This document shows, piece by piece, positions 15,800 through 25,800 of a DNA stretch of 35,734 bases. The stretch is from NCBI GenBank assembly GCA_964593555.1, contig CAZQIC010000035.1:1-35734 (forward strand), written 5' to 3'. The notes beneath the pieces are model-generated. The model ran no database searches, was not told the origin of the DNA, and saw nothing but the letters and a program-made list of their open reading frames with translations. A program made the position numbers and the translations under genes. Within the stretch, counting starts at the first letter, position 1; each line of letters opens with the position of its first letter. This DNA is from CAZQIC01 sp964593555 (GTDB lineage: Bacteria; Bacteroidota; Bacteroidia; JAFLBG01).

Positions 15800-16666
15800 A
15801 TGAAAGGAATAATTCTTGCCGGTGGTTCCGGGACACGTTTGCATCCATTGACACTCGCTGTCAGTAAACAATTAATGCCCGTATATGATAAGCCAATGAT
15901 CTATTATCCCTTGTCGATATTAATGATGTCAGGGATCAACGAAATATTGATAATTTCTACACCGCATGATCTGCCTAATTTCGAACGCTTATTAGGCGAT
16001 GGGAAAAATATCGGCTGTAAATTTTCATATGCAGTTCAGGAAATCCCGAATGGACTTGCCCAGGCATTTGTGATCGGCGAAAAATTTATTGGAAAGGATA
16101 ATGTTGCTCTTGTGTTAGGAGATAATATCTTTTACGGAGGCGGATTGGGCCGTTTGCTTCAGCAGCATCAAAATCCTGATGGTGGTGTTGTGTTTGCATA
16201 TCACGTGTCCGACCCGCAGCGTTATGGCGTAGTGGAGTTCGATGAAAAAAATCAAGTGATATCTATAGAGGAAAAACCGGAGAAGCCGAAATCGAGCTAT
16301 GCGGTACCGGGTTTGTATTTTTATGATAATAGCGTGATTGATATCGCAAAAAATTTAAAGCCAAGTGCGCGCGGGGAATATGAAATTACAGATGTAAATA
16401 AAGAATATCTTAAAAGAGGAAAACTTAAAGTTGGTATTTTGGACAGAGGCACCGCATGGTTAGATACAGGAACGTTTGCATCTTTAACACAGGCAGGGCA
16501 ATTTGTGCAGGTGATAGAAGAAAGACAAGGATTAAAAATTGGTTGTATTGAAGAAGTTGCTTTTAAAATGGGATATATAAATGCCCAGCAATTGAAAAAA
16601 ATTGCCGAGCCGCTATTGAAGAGTGGATATGGTACCTATCTTAATTCTCTTGACTCAATAAATTAA
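15800..16666 (+). CDS. rmlA: Glucose-1-phosphate thymidylyltransferase
   Basis: Joins dTTP and glucose-1-phosphate to make dTDP-glucose, the first step to dTDP-rhamnose and related sugars of surface polysaccharides. At 288 residues it has the normal family length. The nucleotide-binding signature GGSGTRLHPLT is at residues 8-18 with the SKQLMPVYDKPMIYYPL segment after it; the metal-binding LGDNIFYGGGL follows near 110, and VPGLYFYDN and RGTAWLDTGT mark the sugar-binding half. The other rml genes (rmlB, C, D) are not in the window, so the pathway must be completed elsewhere. Its stop codon is directly followed by the ATG of the polyprenyl synthase gene with no bases between, pointing to one transcript. 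Confidence 0.96.
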   Translation: MKGIILAGGSGTRLHPLTLAVSKQLMPVYDKPMIYYPLSILMMSGINEILIISTPHDLPNFERLLGDGKNIGCKFSYAVQEIPNGLAQAFVIGEKFIGKDNVALVLGDNIFYGGGLGRLLQQHQNPDGGVVFAYHVSDPQRYGVVEFDEKNQVISIEEKPEKPKSSYAVPGLYFYDNSVIDIAKNLKPSARGEYEITDVNKEYLKRGKLKVGILDRGTAWLDTGTFASLTQAGQFVQVIEERQGLKIGCIEEVAFKMGYINAQQLKKIAEPLLKSGYGTYLNSLDSIN

Positions 16667-17671
16667 ATGCAGGTGCAAGGTTTGAAAAATATTTCCCTTT
16701 TTCAGGATGCTATTCAGAAAGAGTTACAAAAATTTTCTGAAAAGGAATTGCCTTCCTCGCCGGAAAAGCTGTACGGTTCAATAAAGTATGCGTTAACATT
16801 GGGAGGAAAGCGCACCCGTCCATTAGCTGTATTGCTGGGCTGTGATCTCTTTGGCGGTGCAGTAACAAATGCAATGCCTGCTGCCATCACGGTGGAGTTG
16901 TTTCATAATTTTACATTGGTGCACGATGATATTATGGATGCTGCACCTTTGAGAAGGAATGCGGCAACTGTTCATAAAAAATGGAATACAAATGTGGCTA
17001 TACTTGGAGGAGATGCAATGTTGGTGAAGGCGTATCAATTGTTAAATACACTTAACGTAAAAAATAAGAGTGAGATCATAGATGTTTTTAATTCTGTTGC
17101 TTTGAAAGTTTGTGAAGGGCAGCAGATGGATATGGATTACGAAACCATGAATGAAGTTACCATTGCAGATTATCTTTTAATGATCGAATTAAAAACAGCG
17201 GTGTTGTTGGCAGGCAGTTTTAAAATAGGGGCATTGATCGCCGGTGCAAATTCTGCTGATGCGGATAAAATGTATGAATTCGGAAAGCAGGTAGGGATCA
17301 CCTTTCAATTAAAGGATGATATTCTTGATGTGTACGGAGAAACAAATAAATTTGGAAAACAAAAGGGCGGAGATATTATTTCAAATAAGAAAACTTTTTT
17401 GTTATTGAAGGCGCTTGAATTGTCGAAACAAAACGCAGTTATTAATAGGGAATTACATAAATGGGTCAATGCTATTGATTTTAATGAAGAGGAGAAAGTT
17501 AATGCTGTGGTTGGAATTTATAACACACTGGAGGTAAAAAAAATGGCAGAGGAAGAAATGATCAAACAATATAATAGGGCGCTAGAAGCGTTGAATTCAA
17601 TTGGTGCGGACGAAGAAAAGAAAAAACAATTATCATTATTTTCAAATAGTTTAATGAACAGGGAGGTATAA
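16667..17671 (+). CDS. Polyprenyl diphosphate synthase
   Basis: 334 residues. It extends allylic diphosphates with isopentenyl diphosphate to make the lipid tail of quinones or a carrier/carotenoid precursor. Motifs in order: GGKRTRP at about 46-52, the first Asp-rich motif DDIMD at 87-91 (LVHDDIMDAAPLRR), and the second DDILD at 217-221 (LKDDILDVYGE). Both are complete, so the enzyme should be active. F82, five residues before the first motif, is bulky, a feature of shorter-chain synthases, but chain length cannot be settled by eye. The gene begins right after the rmlA stop and ends one base before the ferredoxin start, so the three are probably translated from one mRNA. Confidence 0.94.
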   Translation: MQVQGLKNISLFQDAIQKELQKFSEKELPSSPEKLYGSIKYALTLGGKRTRPLAVLLGCDLFGGAVTNAMPAAITVELFHNFTLVHDDIMDAAPLRRNAATVHKKWNTNVAILGGDAMLVKAYQLLNTLNVKNKSEIIDVFNSVALKVCEGQQMDMDYETMNEVTIADYLLMIELKTAVLLAGSFKIGALIAGANSADADKMYEFGKQVGITFQLKDDILDVYGETNKFGKQKGGDIISNKKTFLLLKALELSKQNAVINRELHKWVNAIDFNEEEKVNAVVGIYNTLEVKKMAEEEMIKQYNRALEALNSIGADEEKKKQLSLFSNSLMNREV

Positions 17672-17672
17672 A

Positions 17673-18005
17673 GTGGTATACGACAAGCATATTTTTATTT
17701 GTACTAATCAACGTGCAGCAAGCGCTCCGCGGTTAAGTTGCGGCGAAGCACACGGAATGGAAATAGTAGATGCCTTTAAAGCTAAACTAAAAGAAAAACA
17801 TTTGCCATTGAAATTAAGAGCACAAAAGGCCGGTTGTTTGGATATATGCGATTACGGACAAACTGTTGCCATTTATCCTGATGGAGTTTTTTATGTTGGT
17901 GTTGAACTGAGTGATGTTGATGAAATAATCAATGAGCATATAATCAACAACAGAATTGTAACGCGTTTAGTGTTGGATAGAAGTAAGCCGCCTAAACATA
18001 AGTAG
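17673..18005 (+). CDS. Thioredoxin-like [2Fe-2S] ferredoxin
   Basis: 110 residues. The four cluster cysteines are C10 (IFICTNQR), C23 (LSCG), C55 and C59 (AGCLDICDYG), the spacing of thioredoxin-fold 2Fe-2S ferredoxins (complex I 24-kDa related). The C-terminal VAIYPDGVFYVGV is also typical. It should carry electrons in the cytoplasm; the partner is not evident. The start is a GTG at 17673, one base after the polyprenyl synthase stop; no nearer ATG precedes C10, so GTG is required. Such tight packing with the polyprenyl synthase suggests translational coupling but does not prove a shared pathway. Confidence 0.9.
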   Translation: MVYDKHIFICTNQRAASAPRLSCGEAHGMEIVDAFKAKLKEKHLPLKLRAQKAGCLDICDYGQTVAIYPDGVFYVGVELSDVDEIINEHIINNRIVTRLVLDRSKPPKHK

Positions 18006-18013
18006 TAGAAACG

Positions 18014-18040
18014 GGGTTATCAGTTATCAGTTGTCGGTTA
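18014..18040. repeat. Short TTATCAGTTATCAGTTGTC-type repeat
   Basis: Tandem copies of TTATCAG in the gap between the ferredoxin and cyclase genes. This word is a small dispersed repeat often found between genes in Bacteroidota. Only one copy is in the window, so its dispersed nature rests on outside knowledge. Confidence 0.45.
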
Positions 18041-18062
18041 ATTGAAAGTGAAAAATATTGAC

Positions 18063-18803
18063 ATGGTCATAGAGTTTACACATAATGATAAAAAACACAA
18101 GGCTGATCTGTCAGACCCAATTGACATTTCCATTCCTTTAAGTGCTGATCCTAAAACGGCGAGTGCCTGGTATGTTGATCCGATGAAAATTGAACCTGTG
18201 CGTATGGGTGATTGGGTGGGTGATGTGAAGCAAGGCGGATCCGTAAATTTTAAAAATATTTTTTTTAATCCGCATGGAAATGGAACCCACACGGAGTGTG
18301 TAGGGCACATAAGTAATGAAGACTATTCTATAAACCAATCACTAAAAAAGTTCTTTTTTTTAGCAAAGCTTGTGAGTATTGCGCCGGAAAAAATTGAGGA
18401 CGATTTTGTTATTACTAAAGCTCAATTAGGTAAACTGGAAGATGGTATAGAAGCAATAATCATCAGAACCCTGCCAAATGACGATTCAAAAAAACAAAGG
18501 CAATATTCAAATTCAAATCCTCCTTATATTCATCATGACGCAACGGAATACATTCGTAAAAGCGGCATCAAACATTTATTGATAGATCTTCCTTCGGTAG
18601 ATAAAGAAAAGGATGAAGGAAAATTATTGGCGCACAAAGCATTTTGGAATTATCCTGCTGCACCGGTATTGGATGCAACAATAACGGAATTTATTTATGT
18701 TCCGGAGATAATAAAAGATGGTATTTGCCTGCTAAATATTCAAATCGCAAGTTTCGAAAATGATGCTTCGCCTAGTAAGCCAGTATTGTACCAATTGGTC
18801 TGA
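18063..18803 (+). CDS. Cyclase-family (kynurenine formamidase-like) hydrolase
   Basis: 246 residues from the ATG at 18063; a TTG at 18042 would add seven residues (MKVKNID) but sits right against the repeat. The metal-binding motif is HGNGTHTECVGHI at residues 71-83, a variant of the HxGTHxDxPxH motif of the cyclase/formamidase family with E78 in place of Asp. Other family features are the early DPIDISIPL and the late HKAFWNYPAAP and LDATITEF segments. Members hydrolyse amide or lactam-type bonds with a bound metal; the substrate here is unknown, and no tryptophan-degradation genes lie nearby, so kynurenine formamidase activity is not assumed. It may be transcribed with the preceding ferredoxin gene; an AT-rich hairpin after the stop is too weak to call a terminator. 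Confidence 0.85.
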   Translation: MVIEFTHNDKKHKADLSDPIDISIPLSADPKTASAWYVDPMKIEPVRMGDWVGDVKQGGSVNFKNIFFNPHGNGTHTECVGHISNEDYSINQSLKKFFFLAKLVSIAPEKIEDDFVITKAQLGKLEDGIEAIIIRTLPNDDSKKQRQYSNSNPPYIHHDATEYIRKSGIKHLLIDLPSVDKEKDEGKLLAHKAFWNYPAAPVLDATITEFIYVPEIIKDGICLLNIQIASFENDASPSKPVLYQLV

Positions 18804-18926
18804 GTAAAAGTATTTATTAGATATCATAAATAAAATTTTTTACCCATTAGCGAATTCATTAAATTGAACTTTAAACAAATCAATTTTTTAAACTGGGCAA
18901 ATGCCCTTCTTTATAAAATTGAATAA

Positions 18927-21900
18927 ATGAAAATGAGAAAAGTCTACTGTCCATGTTTTTTTCTATTTATTTTCCTTTCAATTCAGGGTTATTCTCAACT
19001 TTCGAAGAGTAATTTCTCTGATGAGGACAATTCTCAATTGCGTGGAAATGGTATGCAGTTCGTTCAGAATAGAGGGCAGGTTGTTGATATGGGTAATAAT
19101 TTGCGTCCAGATGTTATGTATGTTGGGGATGGAGGAGGTGTCAAGGTGTATTTGCGAAGAACTGGAATAAGTTATGCGTTGAGTAATATGGCGGAGATTA
19201 CCAGGGAGGTAAAAATCGAACTCGAAGAACTGGAAAAAAAAGGAGAATTATCATATAGTAGTAAACAGGAGAAAGAACAGGAGTTAGCAGATAAGCGACT
19301 GCTTAAACTGCATCGCATAGATATGGACTTTGAAGGGGGAAATCCTGTGCCTAATATTCTTGCATCTGATTTGGTAGATGGATACCTTAATTTTTATTAT
19401 GCTCATTGTTCCAATGGAATAACAGCTGTTAATGTGTACAACAGGATAGTTTATCAAAATGTTTACCCCAATATTGATATTGTTTTTTATGGAGGGAAAA
19501 GGGAAGGTGTAAAGTATGATATTGTTGTAAAGCCAGGAGGTAATCCGGCAGACATAAGACTCAAATACAATGGATCAGATGATTTTAAAATAGAAAACGG
19601 GAAATTAAAAATCGGAAACAGTATTAGCGAAATTACGGAGAACCTTCCTAAAGTTTTTCAAAATATAAATGGAGAAATTGTTGACGTGGACGCGCAATAT
19701 TTCTTGGAAGGAAAAACTTTGAGTTTTCAGTTTGGATCTTTTAATTCTCAATATTCATTGGTTATTGATCCATGGGCAACTTATTGTGGAGGAAGTTCGA
19801 ACGAATATGGGGCAAGTGTTACTACAGATACATCAGGCAATGTCCTTATTACTGGTGGTACACAATCACTGGGTTTTCCAGTGACTCCCGGAGCATGTCA
19901 AATTGCAATGAATGGAGTATATGATGCCTTTGTAGTAAAATTTAATTCTTCCGGAGCGAGACATTGGGCCACTTTTTACGGTGGAAGTACCACGGATTGG
20001 GGTGCGTCTATTGCTACCGATAATATAAACAATGTTGTTATTACCGGAGAAACAAGATCAGGAGATTTCCCTGTCTCGACGGGAGCATTTCAAACAAATC
20101 ATATTGGTGCATCTGGAGATGCATTTGTGGTTAAGTTTAATGTTTCAGGAACAATGTTGTGGGCCACTTTTTCCGGAGGGAGTTCCGCTGATTTTGGTCT
20201 TGGTATTGCAGCTGACAATTCAGGCAATGTACTTGTCACTGGTCGAACAGAATCATCCAATTTTCCTGTTAGTACGGGCGCATTTCAGGCAATTTATGGT
20301 GGGGGAATTTCAGATGTTTTTGTAGCAAAGTTTAATTCTACAGGAGTGCTTAGTTGGGCAACATATTGCGGAGGAAATAGTACGTGGGATGAGGGCTATG
20401 GAATTACTGCAGATGCAGTGAATAATATTTATGTAACCGGACATGCGGGTATTTTATTTCCGGTCACTGCCGGTGCATTTCAAATGGCACACGCCGGTGG
20501 CGTGTATGATGCTTTTATATTGAAGCTTGATCCAGGAGGAAATCCAATCTGGTCTACCTATTGTGGTGGAAGTAATGAAGATCATAGCAAAAGCATATTA
20601 TTGGATAATATGGGTAATATTGTTATCTCGGGAGATACAAAATCACTTGATTTTCCTGTCACAGCGGGGGCTTTCCAAACGGTATTATTTTCGGTTGGAA
20701 CTTCAGAAGCATTTGTCGCCAAATTTAGCCCGGCAGGTATGTTGATCTGGGGGACATTTTTTGGAGGAGGTGTAAATGATTACGGTATGGGCGTTGCTGT
20801 AGATGATAATGACAATATTTATTTTGTGATGGAGCAGGAAGATGCCACCTCAAATATTGCTGTTGACGCATGTGCATGGCAACCTCTGTTTAATGGTGGG
20901 TCTGCTGTAAATCCCAATGGTGGTGTTTGTGAAGATCAGTTAATAGTAAAATTTACTTCTTCAGGTCAGAAGTTGTGTGCAACATATGTTGGAGGAACAG
21001 GAGAAGATGATATGGATTATTATGGTGGAATAGCTGCTTTTGGTAATTCGGTTTATATCACTGGTTCAACAGATGGAGGTTACCCGGTAACAACTGGCGC
21101 ATTTCAAACAGCTTCTGCCGGACCGTCTACTTTTTCAGGTGAAGCATTTCTAATTTCTTTATGTAATAATATTTGTGAGGGAAAGGTATTGGGATTGAGT
21201 TATACTTCTAATAGTACAAGTTCTTGTGCGGGTACGCTTGTTGCGTTTACACCGGCGATAAGTAACTCCTGCGATACTTCAGGATATAAATTTCAATGGA
21301 CTTTTCCGGGAGGCAACCCTGTAAATTCGAGCGAAATAAATCCAACTATAACATACGTTACATCGGGTTCACATAACGTTAAACTGGTGCTTACTACTTC
21401 ATGTAAAAAAGACAGCGTTATAACTAATATTGTAACAAGTAATATAATCAACACTTCCGGCAGTCAGGTTATTTGTCAGGGACTATTAGTTCCCATACAT
21501 GGAATAATCCAAAATACTCCCGGCATATACACACAAACATTTACGGCGGCAGGAGGGTGTGACAGCATATCGGCAGTCACGCTTGCGGTAAATAATACAA
21601 GCAGTGCCGCAATAAATCCTATTGCATGTGGAAGTTATACCCAGGGTAGTCAAACCTATACTATAAGCGGTGTTTATACTCAAACACTTGCCAATGCAGT
21701 GGGTTGTGATAGTCTGCTTACGATCAATCTTACTGTAAATAGTAATATTGACACCACAAATATTCAAAATGTTTGTCTAGGGCAACCAGCTCTCATACAC
21801 GGAATAAGCCGTACTACACCGGGAGTATATACACAGACTTTTGTTGCATACAATGGGTGCGACAGCGTATCTATTGTAAGATTAAATGTTAATAACCCGA

Positions 21901-22856
21901 TAACTACTAATGCTGTGTTAAATATTTGTGCAGGACAGTCTGCCCTGATTCATGGATTAAACCAAAATATGCCGGGAGTATATACTCAAACATTTTCAGC
22001 CATAAGAGGTTGTGATAGTATGTCTAATGTTACACTTATTGTAAACCACAGTAATAGTGGTATAATAAATCCCAGTGCTTGTGGCGGTTATACTCATAAT
22101 AGCCAAACTTATTCAGCAAGCGGAATATATACTCAAACACTAATCAACTCATTTGGATGTGATAGCATACTTACCATTAATCTTACCATTATCAACAACA
22201 TAAACACCGGTGGCAATCAATCCATTTGTCAAGGACAATCGACTATGATACATGGAGCAAGTCAAAATATCTTCGGGATATATACGCAAACTTTTCTCGC
22301 TGCAAATGGATGCGATAGCATATCAACAATAATATTGACTGTATATTCCCCTCTTAATATTCAAATAGGAAATGATACTTCTATAACAACCGGACAAAGT
22401 ATAGTCGCTGGAACACCACTTGTAATCAATAACAGTTATTCCTGGAGCAGCGGTGAAACCACATCGAATATTATTGTACAACCTACTGCTACAACCAGTT
22501 ATATTCTTACAGTAATTGATAGCAATGGTTGCATTACTTATGATACAATAGCGGTTTCTGTAGTAACTCCGTGCGATAATAGCGTCGAAATATTTGTTCC
22601 GAATACTTTTTCACCCAATGGCGATGGACAGAATGATGCATTGCAACTATATTCCAATGGTAAATCGGGTATCATTCATTTTGTTATTTTTAACCGGTGG
22701 GGAGAAAAAGTTTTTGAAAGTAGTGGCCTTGCAAATACCTGGGACGGAATATATAAGGGGAGGCCAATGGATAGTGCGGTGTTTTCTTATTTGTTAAAAA
22801 TAACCTGTGATACAGACGAAATTATTAAAACAGGTAATATTAGCCTGATTAGATAA
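18927..22856 (+). CDS. Large T9SS surface protein with SBBP propeller, PKD and cysteine modules
   Basis: 1309 residues with a signal peptide (cleavage likely after GYSQ). Domain order: an N-terminal domain beginning MQFVQNRGQVVD (about 40-275), typical in front of SBBP propellers; seven SBBP repeats starting W-A-T-Y-C-G-G-like at residues 283, 347, 412, 477, 542, 608 and 684, a period of about 65 residues; a PKD-like domain (about 765-845); six related modules of about 50 residues, each with two cysteines, from residue 845 to about 1143; an Ig-like segment (SYSWSSGETT); and the gliding-type (type B) T9SS sorting domain with VPNTFSPNGDGQND to the end. It should be exported through the outer membrane and displayed or released. 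An alternative ATG two codons in gives the same mature protein. Ligand unknown; adhesion is a reasonable inference. Confidence 0.92.
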   Translation: MKMRKVYCPCFFLFIFLSIQGYSQLSKSNFSDEDNSQLRGNGMQFVQNRGQVVDMGNNLRPDVMYVGDGGGVKVYLRRTGISYALSNMAEITREVKIELEELEKKGELSYSSKQEKEQELADKRLLKLHRIDMDFEGGNPVPNILASDLVDGYLNFYYAHCSNGITAVNVYNRIVYQNVYPNIDIVFYGGKREGVKYDIVVKPGGNPADIRLKYNGSDDFKIENGKLKIGNSISEITENLPKVFQNINGEIVDVDAQYFLEGKTLSFQFGSFNSQYSLVIDPWATYCGGSSNEYGASVTTDTSGNVLITGGTQSLGFPVTPGACQIAMNGVYDAFVVKFNSSGARHWATFYGGSTTDWGASIATDNINNVVITGETRSGDFPVSTGAFQTNHIGASGDAFVVKFNVSGTMLWATFSGGSSADFGLGIAADNSGNVLVTGRTESSNFPVSTGAFQAIYGGGISDVFVAKFNSTGVLSWATYCGGNSTWDEGYGITADAVNNIYVTGHAGILFPVTAGAFQMAHAGGVYDAFILKLDPGGNPIWSTYCGGSNEDHSKSILLDNMGNIVISGDTKSLDFPVTAGAFQTVLFSVGTSEAFVAKFSPAGMLIWGTFFGGGVNDYGMGVAVDDNDNIYFVMEQEDATSNIAVDACAWQPLFNGGSAVNPNGGVCEDQLIVKFTSSGQKLCATYVGGTGEDDMDYYGGIAAFGNSVYITGSTDGGYPVTTGAFQTASAGPSTFSGEAFLISLCNNICEGKVLGLSYTSNSTSSCAGTLVAFTPAISNSCDTSGYKFQWTFPGGNPVNSSEINPTITYVTSGSHNVKLVLTTSCKKDSVITNIVTSNIINTSGSQVICQGLLVPIHGIIQNTPGIYTQTFTAAGGCDSISAVTLAVNNTSSAAINPIACGSYTQGSQTYTISGVYTQTLANAVGCDSLLTINLTVNSNIDTTNIQNVCLGQPALIHGISRTTPGVYTQTFVAYNGCDSVSIVRLNVNNPITTNAVLNICAGQSALIHGLNQNMPGVYTQTFSAIRGCDSMSNVTLIVNHSNSGIINPSACGGYTHNSQTYSASGIYTQTLINSFGCDSILTINLTIINNINTGGNQSICQGQSTMIHGASQNIFGIYTQTFLAANGCDSISTIILTVYSPLNIQIGNDTSITTGQSIVAGTPLVINNSYSWSSGETTSNIIVQPTATTSYILTVIDSNGCITYDTIAVSVVTPCDNSVEIFVPNTFSPNGDGQNDALQLYSNGKSGIIHFVIFNRWGEKVFESSGLANTWDGIYKGRPMDSAVFSYLLKITCDTDEIIKTGNISLIR
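19773..21170 (+). repeat. Seven SBBP coding repeats (about 195 bases each)
   Basis: Each unit starts with WATYCGGS-like residues, includes D-x-x-x-N-x-x-x-T-G and FPVTxGAFQ, and ends YDAFVVKFNSSG. Unit starts in nucleotides: 19773, 19965, 20160, 20355, 20550, 20748 and 20976. Seven is the blade number of many closed beta-propellers. Confidence 0.85.
21459..22356 (+). repeat. Six cysteine-paired modules in the order A-B-A-A-B-A
   Basis: Type A modules have ICxGQxxxIHG and GxYTQTFxAxxGCDS; type B modules have INPxACGxYTxxSQTYxxSG and YTQTLxNxxGCDSxLTINLT. Each has two cysteines at matching places, suggesting one disulfide per module. Confidence 0.8.
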
Positions 22857-22891
22857 GTAACATCGTTTAAATTATTAATACACTTTTCTCT

Positions 22892-25800
22892 ATGAAAAAA
22901 CTTCTACTTTTTTTTTCGCATATTATTATCATCACCTTAAATGGTTCTGCGCAGCCTTCTTTATTGGGAATGACAAGTGAGGGTGGAGATGGTTTTGGAA
23001 CTATTTTTAAAACTGATAGTAGTGGTAATAATCTACAGGTGCTTTCTACGTTTTCTCCTAACATGCCGGGAGAAAATCCGATTTATGCACAGTTATGTGA
23101 AGCAACCAATGGAAAATTATATGGTATGACCCGTGTTGGCGGTTCCAATGGTGCAGGAGTGATCTTTGAATACAATATTTTTTCAAATAGCTATACTAAG
23201 AAAAGCGAATTTGGCGGGGCAAATGGAGAAAATCCAAGTGGTTCTTTGATGAAAGCATCTAACGGCAAATTGTATGGTATTACTTATAGTGGAGGGGCAA
23301 ACAAATGTGGCGTTATTTTTGAATATGATTATTCTGCAAATCTCTATATAAAGAAAATTGATCTTGACAGCGTGAACGGAAAAACGCCATACGGCTCCTT
23401 AATGGAGGCAGGAAATGGTAAATTATATGGCATGACAAGTTATGGAGGGACAAACAACTCAGGGGTGATCTTCGAATACAATTATACGACCAACACGTAT
23501 ACAAAAAAAATTGATCTGAGCAGTGCAAATGGAGAGAACCCCTTTGGGGCTTTAATAGAGGCTTCCAATAATAAGTTGTATGGTGTAACAAGTTATGGCG
23601 GGGCCAATAATTCGGGAGTTATCTTCGAATACGATTATGCAACCAACACCTTTACAAAAAAAATTGATTTGAGCTATTCAAACGGTGAAAGTCCATACGG
23701 TTCTTTAATGCAGGCTTCCAACGGAAAATTATATGGTTTGACTTATGCTGGCGGAACGGATGGAGCCGGTGCACTTTTTGAATATGACTATATAGGTAAC
23801 GCATATAGTAAAAAAGTAGATTTTATTTCAAATAGTACAGATGGTAGATATCCTATGGGCTCATTAATAGAGGTCTCCGTTGGAAAATTATATGGTATGG
23901 CATCTGGTAATAATCCAAACAATGCCGGAGTAATTTTTGAATATGATTTTTCCAATAACATCTACACAAAAAAAATTGATCTGAGCAGTGCAAGCGGAAA
24001 AAATCCAGATGGAACTTTAATGCTGGCCAGTAATGGGAAACTTTATGGAGTGACTGTTTCTGGCGGAGCAAATGACGTGGGAGTACTTTTTGAATACGAT
24101 AAAGGGACAAACGTATACACAAAAAAAATTGACCTTGGCAGCATAAGTGGAAGTCATCCACATGGTTCTTTAATGCAGGCGCCTAAAGGAAAATTATATG
24201 GAACGACCTACCGTGGGGGAGCAAATGGCGCTGGAGTAATTTTTGAATACGATTATTATACACGCAGCTATACAAAAAAAATTGATCTCAGTACTGCAAA
24301 TGGCTCAGGTCCTACCGGTAATTTGATTCTTGTTTCCAACGGAAAATTATATGGAATGACTCGGTTTGGAGGTTTAAATGCCGGAGGAGTAATTTTTGAA
24401 TATGATTATAAAACAAACACTTATCTTAAAAAGATTGATTTAAGTAATGCGCTCGGAAAAGGGCCAACAGGTTCCTTTTTTCATGCCCCTAATGGAAAAT
24501 TATATGGAATGACGTGCAATGGCGGGGCATATGCTCTTGGTGTAATTTTTGAGTATGATTATTCTACTAATACGTACATTAAAAAGATTGACCTGAGCGC
24601 TGCAAGCGGAAGTATTCCAATGGGGCATTTAGTTTCCGCTCCTAATGGAAAACTATACGGGGTGACTCGTTATGGCGGAGCAAATGGCCTGGGTGTAATT
24701 TTTGAGTATGATTATTCGTCCAATACCTACACAAAAAAAATTGATCTTATTAGTTTAAGCGGTGGGAATCCGGGAGGCTCTTTAATGTTGGCTTCTAATG
24801 GAAAATTTTATGGCACTACCAGTACCGGAGGGGTGAACAATTCCGGAACCATCTTTGAGTACGATTATACTACAAACACCTACACCAAAAAATTTGATTT
24901 CAGTAACATAAATGGAAACAATCCTATTTGCCCGTTGTTACAAGCTTCATCGAACGGAAAATTATATGGAATGACAAGTTTTAGTGGAGCAGATTATGTT
25001 GGATCGGGTGTCCTTTTTGAATATGACTATACGACGAGCACCTTTGCAAAAAAGCTTGATTTTAACGGTACAAATGGACGGGTTCCTCTTTTCACTCATC
25101 TTATTGAAGTATTTCCTCCAACTATTGTTACTTCGCAGTCATCCGATGTATCTATTTGTGTTAACAAGGATACGATGTTTACTATTGATGCAAATGGAGT
25201 TAACCTGATTTATCAATGGCAGGTTAACTCGGGATCGGGATTTACAAATTTGTCAAATAATATTGTGTATAGCGGTGTAACAACAAATACTTTGGTTGTT
25301 GCGAATACGGTGATAGGAATGAATGGATATCAGTATCGGTGTGCAGTATCAGGAAGCTATCCTTATCCGGATACTTCAACTAGTGTGGTTTTAACAGTAA
25401 ATCCTTTATCCGTTGTTAACCAAGCAGTTTCAATTTGTTCGGGAGATAGTATTTTATTGGGAGGAAGTTATCAGTTGACGGCCGGTGTATATTATGATAC
25501 ACTCAGTGTGGCTAATAATTGTAACCATGTAGATATTACTACACTCACGATTAATTCCCTGCCCTCTGTTTCTCTTTTACTTAACCCTGATACAGTTTGC
25601 GTAAGTACAGGAAGTTATTCTCTGTCCGGTGGTTTACCTAGTGGTGGCTCTTATTCTGGCAGCGGTGTAAGTGGGGGAAATTTTAGTCCGGCTTTGGCCG
25701 GAGTGGGAATGCATACTATTGATTACTCTTATACAGATGGAAATTTTTGTACCACAACAAATTCTTCCCAAATAGTTGTAGATGTATGTTCTGGTATCAA

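Noticed and set aside
22856..22900. Terminator between the two large surface-protein genes
   Set aside because: No stem followed by a T-run is visible in the 35-base gap; read-through is likely.
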